DNA of 46,575 bases from Clostridia bacterium (GCA_900753245.1 CAADYJ010000018.1:1-46575); one strand, 5' to 3'; positions 15,607 through 24,828 are shown, counted from the first letter of the stretch. Numbers and translations: made by a program. The notes: generated from the letters alone by a model not told the origin.

Positions 15607-16737
15607 TTATTTCTCTTCATGATAATATTTTTTATAAAACTCTTCTGCAAATGTTCCTAAATTATCATTCTCTATTTCTATTCTAACTCTTTCCATTAGT
15701 TTCGTCAAGAACCTTAAATTATGAAGTGATAATAATCGTACGCCTAATATTTCGTTTGCTTTTACTAAATGACGAATATATGCTCTTGTATAATTTTTAC
15801 AAGTATAACAGTCACATTCTGGATCTAGTGGAGTAAAGTCTCTTTCATATGTTGCATTTCTTACTACTACTTTTCCATTCCATGTCATTGCTGTTCCATT
15901 TCTTGCAATTCTTGTAGGTAAAACACAATCACACATATCAATTCCAGCCTTTGCAGCTTCTATTAAATAATCTGGTGTTCCAACCCCCATTAAGTAACGT
16001 GGTTTGTTCTCTGGCATAAGTGGTGCAGTATACCTAAGTATTTTTAAAAATTCTTCTTTTGGTTCTCCTACACTAATTCCGCCTATGGCATAACCTGGAA
16101 AATCTAATTTTATTAAATCCTCTGCACTTTGCTTTCTTAAATCTTCGTAAAACCCACCTTGAATAATTCCAAATAACCCTTGTGTATCTGTATTTTTGTG
16201 AGCTTTTTTACAACGAATTGCCCATCTTGTAGTTCTTTCCATTGAATTCTTTGCATATTCATAAGTTGATGGATATGGACAGCATTCATCAAATGACATT
16301 ATAATATCTGCCCCTAATGCTTCTTCTATTTCCATTACTTTTTCTGGTGTAAAGAAATGTTTACTACCATCTAAATGAGATTTAAACTCAACTCCATCTT
16401 CTGAAATTGTACGTAGATCACTTAAACTAAAAACTTGGAATCCTCCACAATCTGTTAAAATTGGTTTATTCCATCTCATAAAATTATGAAGTCCTCCCGC
16501 TTCTTTTACTAGTTCATGACCTGGTCTTAAATATAAATGGTATGTATTAGATAAGATTATTTGTGCTTTTACATCATTTTCTAGTTCTTCTGGTGTTAAA
16601 GATTTAACTGTTGCCTGTGTTCCAACTGGCATAAATATTGGTGTTTGTATATCTCCATGAGGAGTATGTATTACTCCTCTCCTTGCTCCTGTCTGTTTAC
16701 ATTCATGTAATAGTTCGTATGTTATTGCTTGTTTCAT
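15607..16737 (-). CDS. tgt: Queuine tRNA-ribosyltransferase
   Basis: 376 residues from the chosen start. Tgt exchanges guanine 34 of GUN-anticodon tRNAs for the queuosine precursor. Visible are the substrate loop ILTDCGGFQVFSL, YAIGGISVGEP, the nucleophile Asp in MCDCVLPTR and the zinc site CDCYTCKNYTRAYIRHL. The reading frame extends 14 codons further up, but that stretch is the translated palindromic element at 16751-16780. AAAGGGAG lies directly before the ATG at 16737, and AITYELL there is the normal Tgt beginning. queA is upstream on the same strand, now separated by the inserted transposase unit. Confidence 0.95.
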   Translation of the reverse strand: MKQAITYELLHECKQTGARRGVIHTPHGDIQTPIFMPVGTQATVKSLTPEELENDVKAQIILSNTYHLYLRPGHELVKEAGGLHNFMRWNKPILTDCGGFQVFSLSDLRTISEDGVEFKSHLDGSKHFFTPEKVMEIEEALGADIIMSFDECCPYPSTYEYAKNSMERTTRWAIRCKKAHKNTDTQGLFGIIQGGFYEDLRKQSAEDLIKLDFPGYAIGGISVGEPKEEFLKILRYTAPLMPENKPRYLMGVGTPDYLIEAAKAGIDMCDCVLPTRIARNGTAMTWNGKVVVRNATYERDFTPLDPECDCYTCKNYTRAYIRHLVKANEILGVRLLSLHNLRFLTKLMERVRIEIENDNLGTFAEEFYKKYYHEEK

Positions 16738-16750
16738 TTTCTCCCTTTCC

Positions 16751-16780
16751 GTGGCAAAAGGGCCAGCCTTTTTTACCACA
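16751..16780 (-). repeat. Palindromic element A, copy 1
   Basis: Read on the minus strand this is identical over 30 bases to 17581-17610. The arms TGTGGTAAAAAAGG and CCCTTTTGCCAC can fold, with a G-U pair, into a hairpin. Confidence 0.9.
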
Positions 16781-16781
16781 T

Positions 16782-17531
16782 TTATTTTTTTAGTAATATT
16801 CTTCTTATTTTTTCTCTATGTACTTTTATCAAGTCTTCTATTTTTTTATAAGATAAATTATATCTATGCTTTAAAACCTGTGATATTTCTTTTATTAATT
16901 CATCATTATTATTTATTTCACATATACACACATTACGTTTTTCCAAAAATAGTTCTATATATTTAGTATATTGAATTTCATTGTCTTCTTTTGTTTCAAT
17001 ATAGTAATCTTCTTGTTCATTTTCTTTCATATGCATATTTTTATATAATGCTTTATTCAAAAATATATTTTCTATCATTTCTTTATTCTTATATAAACTA
17101 TTATAGCTAGAATATACATATTGACTTGCATCACTACATATTTGTGCTTTTACAGGATTATTATGTATATATATAATACAATTAATAAAATGTTTTCTAT
17201 CTTTTATTACTTGTGATTTATATCTATCTCTATAAACATATCCAACTCTATTTTGATTTTTATTATAATATATTGCATATATAGTATTTATTTTTTGCAT
17301 AAATTTAATTATATCTTCTATTTCCATATAATTTACTAATATGTGCACATGATTATCCATAACACAATATGCTATAACCTTTATTTTATATTTTTCACTA
17401 TATTCTTTTAATAGTTTTATATATTCTTTCTTTTGATTATCTTTTTTGAAGATTCTTTCTCTGTTAATTCCTTGAACCATAATATGTAAAAATTTATTTT
17501 CTCTTATTAAATTTCTTTTTAAACGAGGCAT
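16782..17531 (-). CDS. REP-associated Y1 (HUH) transposase, RAYT-like
   Basis: 249 residues of the IS200-like Y1 family in its REP-associated form. The HUH motif is HVHILVNY (near residue 66); the N-terminus MPRLKRNLIRENKFLHIMVQ and the YIHNNPVKAQI segment are characteristic of RAYTs, which process short palindromic REP hairpins as single-stranded DNA rather than moving a full insertion sequence. The C-terminal ~60 residues are a basic helical region (LSYKKIEDLIKVHREKIRR), probably DNA-binding. The stop codon is two bases from the left palindrome. The frame is intact, so the protein could be active. A 16-bp motif at 17559-17574 in its leader recurs before comF. Confidence 0.88.
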   Translation of the reverse strand: MPRLKRNLIRENKFLHIMVQGINRERIFKKDNQKKEYIKLLKEYSEKYKIKVIAYCVMDNHVHILVNYMEIEDIIKFMQKINTIYAIYYNKNQNRVGYVYRDRYKSQVIKDRKHFINCIIYIHNNPVKAQICSDASQYVYSSYNSLYKNKEMIENIFLNKALYKNMHMKENEQEDYYIETKEDNEIQYTKYIELFLEKRNVCICEINNNDELIKEISQVLKHRYNLSYKKIEDLIKVHREKIRRILLKK

Positions 17532-17558
17532 AAATAATTCCTTCTTTCTTTTTTCTTA

Positions 17559-17574
17559 TTTAAGCCCCTATTTT
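17559..17574 (-). repeat. Shared 16-mer upstream of RAYT, copy 1
   Basis: AAAATAGGGGCTTAAA on the minus strand, about 28 bases before the RAYT start. An identical 16-mer is at 37074-37089 before comF. Confidence 0.8.
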
Positions 17575-17580
17575 TAATTT

Positions 17581-17611
17581 TGTGGTAAAAAAGGCTGGCC
17601 CTTTTGCCACA
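17581..17611 (+). repeat. Palindromic element A, copy 2
   Basis: An inverted copy of 16751-16780, on the other side of the RAYT gene and ten bases from the queA stop codon. Confidence 0.9.
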
Positions 17612-17620
17612 TTTACTTTT

Positions 17621-18646
17621 CTAACTTATAAACATTGCGTCTCCAAAACTAAAGAAACGATATTTTTCTTCTACTGCATGTTTATATGCTTTCATTATAT
17701 AGTCTTTTCCAGCCAATGCAGATACTAACATTATTAATGTTGATTCTGGCAAATGGAAATTTGTTATTAAACAATCTATACATTTAAATTTATAGCCTGG
17801 ATATATAAATATACTTGTATCTCCTTCTGTTTCTTTTACAAAACCTTTTTCATCTGCTACTGATTCTAGTACTCTACAAGATGTTGTTCCTACTGCTATT
17901 ATTCTTCCCCCATTTTTCTTTGTATTGTTTATTTTTTCTGCATCTTCATGTTTTATATAATAGTGTTCACTATGCATATCATGTTCTTCAATATTTTCTA
18001 CTTTTACTGGTCTAAATGTTCCTATTCCAACGTGAAGTGTTACATTTGCAATTTCTACACCTTTTTCCTTTATTTTTTCTAGTAGTTCTTCAGTAAAATG
18101 AAGTCCTGCTGTAGGCGCTGCTGCTGATCCTTCATATTTTGCATATACTGTTTGATATCTAGATTTGTCATCTAATTTTTCTTTTATATATGGTGGAAGT
18201 GGCATTAAACCAATTTGATCTAATATTTCATTGAATATTCCATCATATTCAAATTTTACTTTTCTGTTTCCACCTTCCATTGTTTCTAATATTTCTGCTT
18301 TAAGTAATCCATCACCAAAAGTAACTTTTGTTCCTTTTTTTAATCTTCTTCCTGGATGTACCATTACTTCCCATATATCTCCTTCTATCCTTTTTAATAA
18401 TAGAAATTCAATATGTACTCCTGTTTCTTCTTTTATTCCATATAATCTTGCTGGTATTACTTTCGTATTGTTTCTAACTAAACAATCTCCAGGTTTTAAG
18501 TAATCTAATATATCTTTAAAAATTTTATCTTCTATTGTTTTATTTTCTCTATTTAGTACCATTAAACGTGATGCACTTCTGTCTTTTATTGGAACTTGTG
18601 CTATTAGTTCTTGTGGTAGTTCATAATTAAAGTCTGATACTTTCAT
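17621..18646 (-). CDS. queA: S-adenosylmethionine:tRNA ribosyltransferase-isomerase
   Basis: A 341-residue protein of normal length. QueA transfers the ribosyl part of SAM to preQ1 at tRNA position 34, giving epoxyqueuosine. Recognisable QueA blocks are FNYELPQELIAQVPIKDRSASRLM, DCLVRNNTKVIPARLYG, APTAGLHFTEELLEKI, VGIGTFRPVKVENI and FHLPESTLIMLVSA (each a separate block). AAGGAAGG precedes the ATG. The metallopeptidase gene lies 17 bp upstream on the same strand, so queA probably uses the promoter at 20049-20077. The downstream RAYT insertion may reduce read-through into tgt. Confidence 0.95.
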   Translation of the reverse strand: MKVSDFNYELPQELIAQVPIKDRSASRLMVLNRENKTIEDKIFKDILDYLKPGDCLVRNNTKVIPARLYGIKEETGVHIEFLLLKRIEGDIWEVMVHPGRRLKKGTKVTFGDGLLKAEILETMEGGNRKVKFEYDGIFNEILDQIGLMPLPPYIKEKLDDKSRYQTVYAKYEGSAAAPTAGLHFTEELLEKIKEKGVEIANVTLHVGIGTFRPVKVENIEEHDMHSEHYYIKHEDAEKINNTKKNGGRIIAVGTTSCRVLESVADEKGFVKETEGDTSIFIYPGYKFKCIDCLITNFHLPESTLIMLVSALAGKDYIMKAYKHAVEEKYRFFSFGDAMFIS

Positions 18647-18663
18647 TTTCTATCCTTCCTTTT

Positions 18664-20019
18664 CTATTCAATTGTATTTTCTATTTGTTCAGTTTCAGAA
18701 AACATTTTTGTTATTCTTTTTACTAAATCATTTAGTTCTTCAATAATATTGTTTGGTTCATCAAAATAATTTAATTTATGCGAAAATTCAAAGTCTGATG
18801 TTTTAGCTGGTTTTTTTGTAAATATTTCTGGTGGTAATCCTATATTTCCTGATGTTGTTTTTATTTCTTTATTCATATAATCTTTATACCATTTTTTTAG
18901 TCCAACTAATTGCTCATTATTATATCCATAGTCACTATTGCTATGTAGTTCTGGTCTTTCATATCCATATTCTTTTGCATTTCTTTCAAGTGTATGTAAA
19001 AATTCATGTACATACACTTCTTCTGGAAATGTATTAACTCTTACATCATACTTATATACATAATCATGGTCATCTTCTGGTAACCTAACATTTGAAAAAC
19101 CTATTCCTCTATATTCCATCGAACCTAAACCTATCCAATCTGTAGTCACCATTTTAGTTTTTGTATTAATGTCTCCGGACCTAAATGCTACAAATATATG
19201 GTCATATTTTCCTGTATCTATATAACTATCTACTACATTTCTCACATCATGTCCTGACACATAGTATCCGTTTTCTTCATCATATGACATTGTTTTTATT
19301 GGCTCTTCTATTTCTTTTATTTCGTAATTTATTTTTATTTTATTTCTTGATAATTCTTCCATTGAAGTTTTGAATCTTTTAATACATGTATTCATATCTT
19401 CTTTGCTTATTTGTGTTAATTGTAATTTAATACTTTGACCATTTACATTTGCATCAACATTATCAAATAGTAAACATAGACAATTCCATTCATTACTTGT
19501 ATCTGCTATTCCTGATTCTATCTTCATATCGGAAAACCAAGCTGTTCCTTTTACCTCATCTTCATATCCACCAAGTCTAAATCCTAATTTCACTTTTGTT
19601 CTATTTTTAGAATTAAAGCAGAATGTTACTTCTGTCCAATCTGTTGTTCCTACTATATTATTTGATTTTTCAGTAGTCTCTGCTATGCATATATGTGCAC
19701 CTACATCTGTGTTTTCCTGTTTTGAAACAACATTTTCTGTTTTTATTTTACAAGTTACTTTATATGGAGTATTTGGATTTACTTCTATTTCTTTATAAAT
19801 CATTGCATCATTGTAATTTATATTATTTAGTTTATAGCTATCATACTCAGAGCTTTTTTCTTCACTGTCTCTTTTAAATTCTGTTAATCCTTGTTTATAC
19901 TCTGCTCTTTGAAAGTCATTAAAATTATAGGTCTTATATATTTTATATGCAAAAAATAAAATAGCAACAATTATTACTATACTTATTAAATTTTTTATAA
20001 TGTTTAATTTTTTACTCAT
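18664..20019 (-). CDS. Membrane-anchored zinc metallopeptidase-like protein of unknown family
   Basis: 451 residues. An N-terminal membrane anchor (about 8-27) is followed by a beta-rich region (about 45-170) resembling a carbohydrate-binding fold (MIYKEIEVNPNTPYKVTCKI, WFSDMKIESG). The catalytic-looking part comes later: H338-E-F-L-H342 with H359 17 residues on, a gluzincin/metzincin-like HExxH...H arrangement. I do not recognise a named family. Its outside location and zinc site suggest a surface peptidase. AGGAGGAAATTTA precedes the ATG. It is the first gene of a likely unit with queA, an odd pairing that may only reflect shared transcription. Confidence 0.6.
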   Translation of the reverse strand: MSKKLNIIKNLISIVIIVAILFFAYKIYKTYNFNDFQRAEYKQGLTEFKRDSEEKSSEYDSYKLNNINYNDAMIYKEIEVNPNTPYKVTCKIKTENVVSKQENTDVGAHICIAETTEKSNNIVGTTDWTEVTFCFNSKNRTKVKLGFRLGGYEDEVKGTAWFSDMKIESGIADTSNEWNCLCLLFDNVDANVNGQSIKLQLTQISKEDMNTCIKRFKTSMEELSRNKIKINYEIKEIEEPIKTMSYDEENGYYVSGHDVRNVVDSYIDTGKYDHIFVAFRSGDINTKTKMVTTDWIGLGSMEYRGIGFSNVRLPEDDHDYVYKYDVRVNTFPEEVYVHEFLHTLERNAKEYGYERPELHSNSDYGYNNEQLVGLKKWYKDYMNKEIKTTSGNIGLPPEIFTKKPAKTSDFEFSHKLNYFDEPNNIIEELNDLVKRITKMFSETEQIENTIE

Positions 20020-20048
20020 TAAATTTCCTCCTATAATTTTCTTTATAT

Positions 20049-20077
20049 ATTATACATTATATCTAATTTAAAAACAA
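20049..20077 (-). promoter_or_regulatory. Sigma-A type promoter upstream of metallopeptidase-queA
   Basis: Minus strand: TTGTTT (20077-20072), 17 bp, TATAAT (20054-20049), 30 bp before the start codon. Confidence 0.55.
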
Positions 20078-20108
20078 GTTGTTTTTAGCCTATTTTATAT
20101 ACATAAAA

Positions 20109-20142
20109 AACACTAACAAAGTATTTTTGTATTGTTAGTGTT
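20109..20142. terminator. Intrinsic terminator after ileS
   Basis: AACACTAACAA and TTGTTAGTGTT arms form an 11-bp stem with T-runs on both strands. Confidence 0.8.
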
Positions 20143-20155
20143 TTTTTATTTTATT

Positions 20156-23100
20156 CTATACTTTTTCTACTTCTATTTGAAGTTTTTCACCATTTATTGA
20201 TGTTTCTGTGTAATTGTTTCTTTCAGCGTTGTATATAATTTCGTTTGCTAATGTATCTCTTTGAATTTGCTCTGCAAATTTTTTGATTACATTTTCTAAC
20301 ATTTCGTTTCCAGCAACATAAAGGTTAATTCTATCTAATACTTCAAACCCACTATCTTTTCTCATGTTTTGTACTTTAGATAAAATCTCTCTTACATAAC
20401 CTTCTTCTTTTAGTTCTTCAGTAATTGTAGTTTCTAATACAACACCAATTTCACCTTCACCTGCAAATGCAAATCCTTCTTTTCCTTGCATTGTAATTAA
20501 AAGATTTTCACTATTTAATGTTATTGTTTCTTCTCCTATTGTTATTACTTCTTCCTCACCTTTTTGAATTTTTAATGCAAGTTCCATTTGATTTTTCTTT
20601 GCAATTTCTTGTTTTATTTGTGGTATCAATTTTCCATAAGTTCTTCCTAATACTGGTAAATTTGGCTTAATTTCAAAGTCAACATATTCAGCCATTTGTG
20701 CTCCAAACTCTACTTTTTTGATATTTAACTCATCTTTTACAATGTCTGCGTAGTATTTTGGAAGTGTATCTACTGAAATTAACATTTCTGAAAGCGGTTG
20801 TCTATTTTTGATATTTGCACTATTTCTTGCACTTCTTCCTAGTTTTACTATTGTATAAGCTAAATCCATTTCTTTTTCTAAGTCTTTATCTATAGCACTC
20901 TCATCTGCTTCTGGCCAAGTACATAAATGTATACTTTCTGGAGCATTTTTATCTAAGTTTACTACTAAGTTTTGATAAATTTCTTCTGTAATAAATGGTA
21001 CAAATGGTGCACAAACTTTTGCTAAAATAGTTAATACTTTATATAGTGTTACATATGCACCTATTTTATCGTCTGTTAGAGTTTCACTCCAATATCTTTC
21101 CCTGTTTCTACGTACATACCAGTTAGATAAGTTGTCTGTAAATTCTTCTATTTCAATTGCAGCATTTGTTATATCATATTTATCTAATTTCTCTTCTATA
21201 TCTTTTATTAATGTATTTAATTTAGAAATTATCCATTTATCCATTACATTTTCTGATTTGAAATCTGCATATTCTAATGGGTTAAATTTATCTATTTCTG
21301 CATAAAGTACATAGAATGAGTAAACATTCCATAATGTAGATAAGAATTTTCTTTGTGTTTCTTCTACATCTTTTATAGAAAATCTTGTTGGTAGCCATGG
21401 TGCTGAAGATGTATAGAAATGCCATCTTGTAGCATCTGCTCCTACTGAGTCTAATACTTCAAATGGGTCTACAACATTTCCTAAATGTTTAGACATTTTT
21501 AAACCTTTGCTGTCTAAAACGTGTCCTAATACTATACAATTTTCAAATGGGTTTGTATCAAATATACATGTTGAAATTGCAAGTAATGTATAGAACCATC
21601 CTCTAGTTTGGTCAACAGCTTCTGATATAAATTGAGCTGGGAAGTTTTTATCAAATAGTTCTTTATTTTCAAATGGGTAATGTAATTGTGCAAAAGGCAT
21701 AGAGCCTGAATCAAACCAGCAATCTATAACTTCTTTTTCTCTTACCATTTCTCCACCACATTCTGGGCATTTTAGGTGAATTGGATCTAAGTATGGTTTA
21801 TGTAGTTCTACATTTTCTGGTACATTTATACCTTTTTCTTCTAATTCTTTTCTAGAACCTATACATTCCATATGACCACATTCACAACGCCATACTGGTA
21901 GTGGTGTTCCCCAATATCTATCTCTTGAAATACCCCAGTCTATAACATTCTCTAGGAATTTTCCAAAACGACCTGTTCTAATTGTATCTGGCATCCAGTT
22001 AATTTTATTATTGTTTTCTAATAACTTATCTCTAACTGCTGTCATTTTTACAAACCAGCTCTCTTTTGGATAATATAGAAGTGGTGTATCACATCTCCAA
22101 CAATGTGGATAGCTATGTGTATGTTTAGCAGAGCTAAATAATTTATTTTGTTTAGCAAGCCAAATACATACATCTTTATCACAAGTTTTAACAAATCTTC
22201 CTGCCCATGGTTCAACTTCTGGTACAAATTTTCCTTCTTTATCTACTAAGTTTACAAATGCAATACCATTTTGTTTTGAAACAAAACTATCATCTTCACC
22301 ATAAGCTGGTGCAATATGAACTATACCTGTACCATCTGTTAAAGTGACATAGTCACCATGAATTACAACAAATGCTTTTCCTTCTGGTTTTGCAAATGGC
22401 ATTAATTGTTCATATTTCATTCCTAATAATTCAGAACCTTTTACTTCTTTTACTATTTCATATGGAATATCTTTTAAAACTGCTCCTATTAAATCTTTAG
22501 CTAAAATGTAGATTTCTTCTGTTCCTTCTTCTTGCATTTTTCCATCTATAACTGGTCTTTCAACTTTTACATAAGCATATGTGTATGCTTTATTTACGCA
22601 AAGTGCTAAGTTAGAAGGTAATGTCCATGGAGTTGTTGTCCATGCTAAGAAATAAACATTTTTCTCTCCTTCTACTTTAAATTTACATGTACATGTTAAA
22701 TCTTGTACATCTTTGTAACCTTGTGCAACTTCGTGTGAAGAAAGAGCTGTTCCACATCTTGGACAATATGGCATAACTTTATGTCCTTGATATAAAAGAC
22801 CTTTATCCCACATTTGTTTTAAAGCCCACCATTCAGATTCTATATAATCATCATGATATGTAACATATGGATTTTCCATATCTACCCAATAACCAATTTG
22901 GTTTGTCATTTTTTCCCACATAGAAACATATTTAAATACACTGTCTTTGCATTCACCTATGAATTTTTCAACACCATAATCTTCAATTTGTTGTTTCCCT
23001 GAAATTCCAAGTTTTTTCTCAACTTCAAGTTCAACTGGAAGACCATGAGTATCCCAACCAGCTTTACGAATTACATTGTAACCCTTCATAACTTTATACC

Positions 23101-23311
23101 TTGGTATAATATCCTTCATAACCCTTGTTAAAATATGTCCAACATGTGGCTTTCCGTTAGCTGTTGGAGGTCCATCATAAAAAGTAAAATATCTTTTACC
23201 TTCATTAATAGCAAAATTTTTATGAATAATATCTTTTTTATCCCATAAATCTTTTACTTCATGTTCCATTCCAACAAATCCATTTTCTTTAAGTTCAACT
23301 TTCTTGTACAT
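20156..23311 (-). CDS. ileS: Isoleucyl-tRNA synthetase
   Basis: A 1051-residue class I synthetase. The ATP site is the HIGH-type PHVGH in DGPPTANGKPHVGHIL, and the KMSKS loop is KMSKHLGN. Two zinc-type Cys clusters are visible (CPRCG and CPECGGE). The size, the KMSKH variant and the long C-terminal domain (QIQRDTLANEI region) place it with the eukaryote-like type 2 IleRS, which is generally less sensitive to mupirocin. GAGGAGGAATAAAG precedes the ATG. It is transcribed with DUF1653 from the T-box leader at 23653-23885, so it is controlled by uncharged tRNA-Ile. Confidence 0.97.
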   Translation of the reverse strand: MYKKVELKENGFVGMEHEVKDLWDKKDIIHKNFAINEGKRYFTFYDGPPTANGKPHVGHILTRVMKDIIPRYKVMKGYNVIRKAGWDTHGLPVELEVEKKLGISGKQQIEDYGVEKFIGECKDSVFKYVSMWEKMTNQIGYWVDMENPYVTYHDDYIESEWWALKQMWDKGLLYQGHKVMPYCPRCGTALSSHEVAQGYKDVQDLTCTCKFKVEGEKNVYFLAWTTTPWTLPSNLALCVNKAYTYAYVKVERPVIDGKMQEEGTEEIYILAKDLIGAVLKDIPYEIVKEVKGSELLGMKYEQLMPFAKPEGKAFVVIHGDYVTLTDGTGIVHIAPAYGEDDSFVSKQNGIAFVNLVDKEGKFVPEVEPWAGRFVKTCDKDVCIWLAKQNKLFSSAKHTHSYPHCWRCDTPLLYYPKESWFVKMTAVRDKLLENNNKINWMPDTIRTGRFGKFLENVIDWGISRDRYWGTPLPVWRCECGHMECIGSRKELEEKGINVPENVELHKPYLDPIHLKCPECGGEMVREKEVIDCWFDSGSMPFAQLHYPFENKELFDKNFPAQFISEAVDQTRGWFYTLLAISTCIFDTNPFENCIVLGHVLDSKGLKMSKHLGNVVDPFEVLDSVGADATRWHFYTSSAPWLPTRFSIKDVEETQRKFLSTLWNVYSFYVLYAEIDKFNPLEYADFKSENVMDKWIISKLNTLIKDIEEKLDKYDITNAAIEIEEFTDNLSNWYVRRNRERYWSETLTDDKIGAYVTLYKVLTILAKVCAPFVPFITEEIYQNLVVNLDKNAPESIHLCTWPEADESAIDKDLEKEMDLAYTIVKLGRSARNSANIKNRQPLSEMLISVDTLPKYYADIVKDELNIKKVEFGAQMAEYVDFEIKPNLPVLGRTYGKLIPQIKQEIAKKNQMELALKIQKGEEEVITIGEETITLNSENLLITMQGKEGFAFAGEGEIGVVLETTITEELKEEGYVREILSKVQNMRKDSGFEVLDRINLYVAGNEMLENVIKKFAEQIQRDTLANEIIYNAERNNYTETSINGEKLQIEVEKV

Positions 23312-23329
23312 CTTTATTCCTCCTCTTTT

Positions 23330-23587
23330 TTATTTTTTAAAATTTCCTGCTACGCTTTCTATTTCTTGTAGTTCCATTCTATATTTCTGTTTTACATTTG
23401 GATATTTTTCGTGGTCAACCTCTGATAGAAACATTTCTTTTGGTCTTACCCATAAACTACTATCTCCATATAATCTTCTATATACAACCATTTCTTCTTT
23501 TGTTTCTGAATGTCTTGCAACATCTTCTACTAAATAGTAATCGCCCTTAAAATGTTTGTATATTCCTTTTATTTTTAGTTCTCGCAC
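23330..23587 (-). CDS. DUF1653 protein
   Basis: 85 residues matching DUF1653 (PF07866): GIYKHFKGDYYLVEDVARHSET, MVVYRRLYGDSSLWVRP and EMF (each a family block). Function is unknown; the fold is a small SH3-like barrel in related proteins. The start is a GTG at 23587 with AGGAGG nine bases upstream. It lies 18 bp before ileS and after the ileS T-box, so it is induced by isoleucine-tRNA shortage together with the synthetase, which is an unusual and informative context. Confidence 0.85.
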   Translation of the reverse strand: MRELKIKGIYKHFKGDYYLVEDVARHSETKEEMVVYRRLYGDSSLWVRPKEMFLSEVDHEKYPNVKQKYRMELQEIESVAGNFKK

Positions 23588-23652
23588 TATACACTTTCCT
23601 CCTCTTATTATAATTTTTCTCTTAACCCTAAGGCTATAAATTATATAACATC

Positions 23653-23885
23653 AAAAAAACTCTATCTTATCCTATATAGGACGAAATAGAGTTTGAACTT
23701 TCCGTGGTACCACCTAAATTGAAAATAATTTAATTTTATTTTCCACTTATTTTCCTTTAACGCAGAGAATTACGTTTAAACTTAATCTTTTTTCAAATTT
23801 CAGTTTAAAAACTAAAAGGTGATAACAAATAAAATAGTTTCTACTAGAATTTCACCAAATATCTAGCTCTCTTAAGGCTTTTTTT
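23653..23885 (-). promoter_or_regulatory. T-box riboswitch, tRNA-Ile
   Basis: On the minus strand the leader has AGAGAG in stem I, a specifier loop with ATC (23823-23821) followed by ACC, the antiterminator bulge AGGTGGTACCACGG (23715-23702), and a terminator stem AACTCTAT/ATAGAGTT followed by seven Ts (to 23653). The ATC codon matches isoleucine and the downstream ileS. Confidence 0.93.
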
Positions 23886-23933
23886 ATTTGTGTTGTCCTT
23901 ATTATTGTTTTTATTATTTATTTACTGCTTTAT

Positions 23934-23962
23934 ATATTAACATCTTTTATACTTTTTTTCAA
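23934..23962 (-). promoter_or_regulatory. Promoter of the ileS T-box transcript
   Basis: Minus strand: TTGAAA (23962-23957), 17 bp, TAATAT (23939-23934). The gap 23588-23988 holds only this promoter and the T-box. Confidence 0.55.
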
Positions 23963-23988
23963 TAGTTTGTGATGAAATATTTTTTATT

Positions 23989-24759
23989 TTATTTTCCAAT
24001 AAACATTTGCACGTATATTTTACCATATTTAGAACCTTTAACTACACCTATTCCTGTATAATTAAAGCTACTATTTAATATATTTGCCTTATGTCCTGAT
24101 GAATTCATCCATGCTGTTACTGCTGCTGAATTGCTTGAATTTCCTGCAATATTTTCTCCAGCTGTTTTATATGATACTTTAAAGCTATTTAACATATCAA
24201 ATGGTGAACCATATGTTGGTGATGTGTGTGAAAAATAATTGTTATTTACCATATCTTGTGCTTTAATTCTTGCAACATTTTGAACTTCTGAATCAATTTT
24301 TAAAGCAGATAGACCATTTTTTGTTCTTTGTTTATTTATTAAATTAAATACTTCTAATTCATCTGTAGTTAGTCCTGATGTACTTGTTGTAGTATTACCA
24401 CTTCCGTTAGTTGAGCCTCCTCCTGTTGAACTTCCTCCACTATTAGGATAAATTGCTTTTACATATTGCTTGCTTACTGCTCCTACATAATCACCTTCTA
24501 CTTGTACAATATACCAGTTTCCTACTCCTGCAAAGACTCTTATATATTCGTTTTTGCCAACTTTTGCAACTACAGGATAATTTGTACCTGGTCCGCTTCT
24601 TACATTTAAAGTACTTGCTTTAACTATTGCTGTTGAGAAATCTACATTATAATAATGTTGCATACCAAATGATGTTGTTAATTTAGTAATTGTAAATGTA
24701 AATACGGCTATAATAATAATCTTTAGAATATTACTTTTCTTTATTTGTACAATCTTCAT
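23989..24759 (-). CDS. Secreted SH3b-CAP domain protein
   Basis: 256 residues. A signal/anchor helix lies at about 10-28. A bacterial SH3 domain follows at ~42-102 (KASTLNVRSGPGTNYPVVAKV, split as STLNVRSGPGTNYP; VGNWYIVQVEGDYVG), then a Gly/Ser/Thr linker (~105-130) and a CAP/SCP domain (~132-256) with FNLINKQRTKNGLSAL, FSHTSPTYGSP, AGENIAG and AWMNSSGHKANIL. The two conserved His of the CAP cavity are present. It is likely a cell-wall-associated protein of the YkwD type; activity is unproven in the family. AGGAGG precedes the ATG. Confidence 0.88.
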   Translation of the reverse strand: MKIVQIKKSNILKIIIIAVFTFTITKLTTSFGMQHYYNVDFSTAIVKASTLNVRSGPGTNYPVVAKVGKNEYIRVFAGVGNWYIVQVEGDYVGAVSKQYVKAIYPNSGGSSTGGGSTNGSGNTTTSTSGLTTDELEVFNLINKQRTKNGLSALKIDSEVQNVARIKAQDMVNNNYFSHTSPTYGSPFDMLNSFKVSYKTAGENIAGNSSNSAAVTAWMNSSGHKANILNSSFNYTGIGVVKGSKYGKIYVQMFIGK

Positions 24760-24828
24760 AAAACCTCCTAAACCTTTTTATTTAAATTCTATTATGTTTA
24801 GAATGTCCTTTATTCCAACAAAAAAATA

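Larger units (their letters stand above)
16751..17611 (-). mobile_element. RAYT transposase unit flanked by inverted palindromes
   Basis: A Y1 transposase gene sits between two 30-bp copies of the same imperfect palindrome in opposite orientation (16751-16780 and 17581-17611). The unit fills the whole gap between tgt and queA, which are normally adjacent, so it looks inserted. Confidence 0.75.

Noticed and set aside
16738..16779. N-terminal extension of tgt by 14 codons
   Set aside because: The extension mainly translates palindromic element A. The strong ribosome-binding site and the family N-terminus both place the start at 16737.
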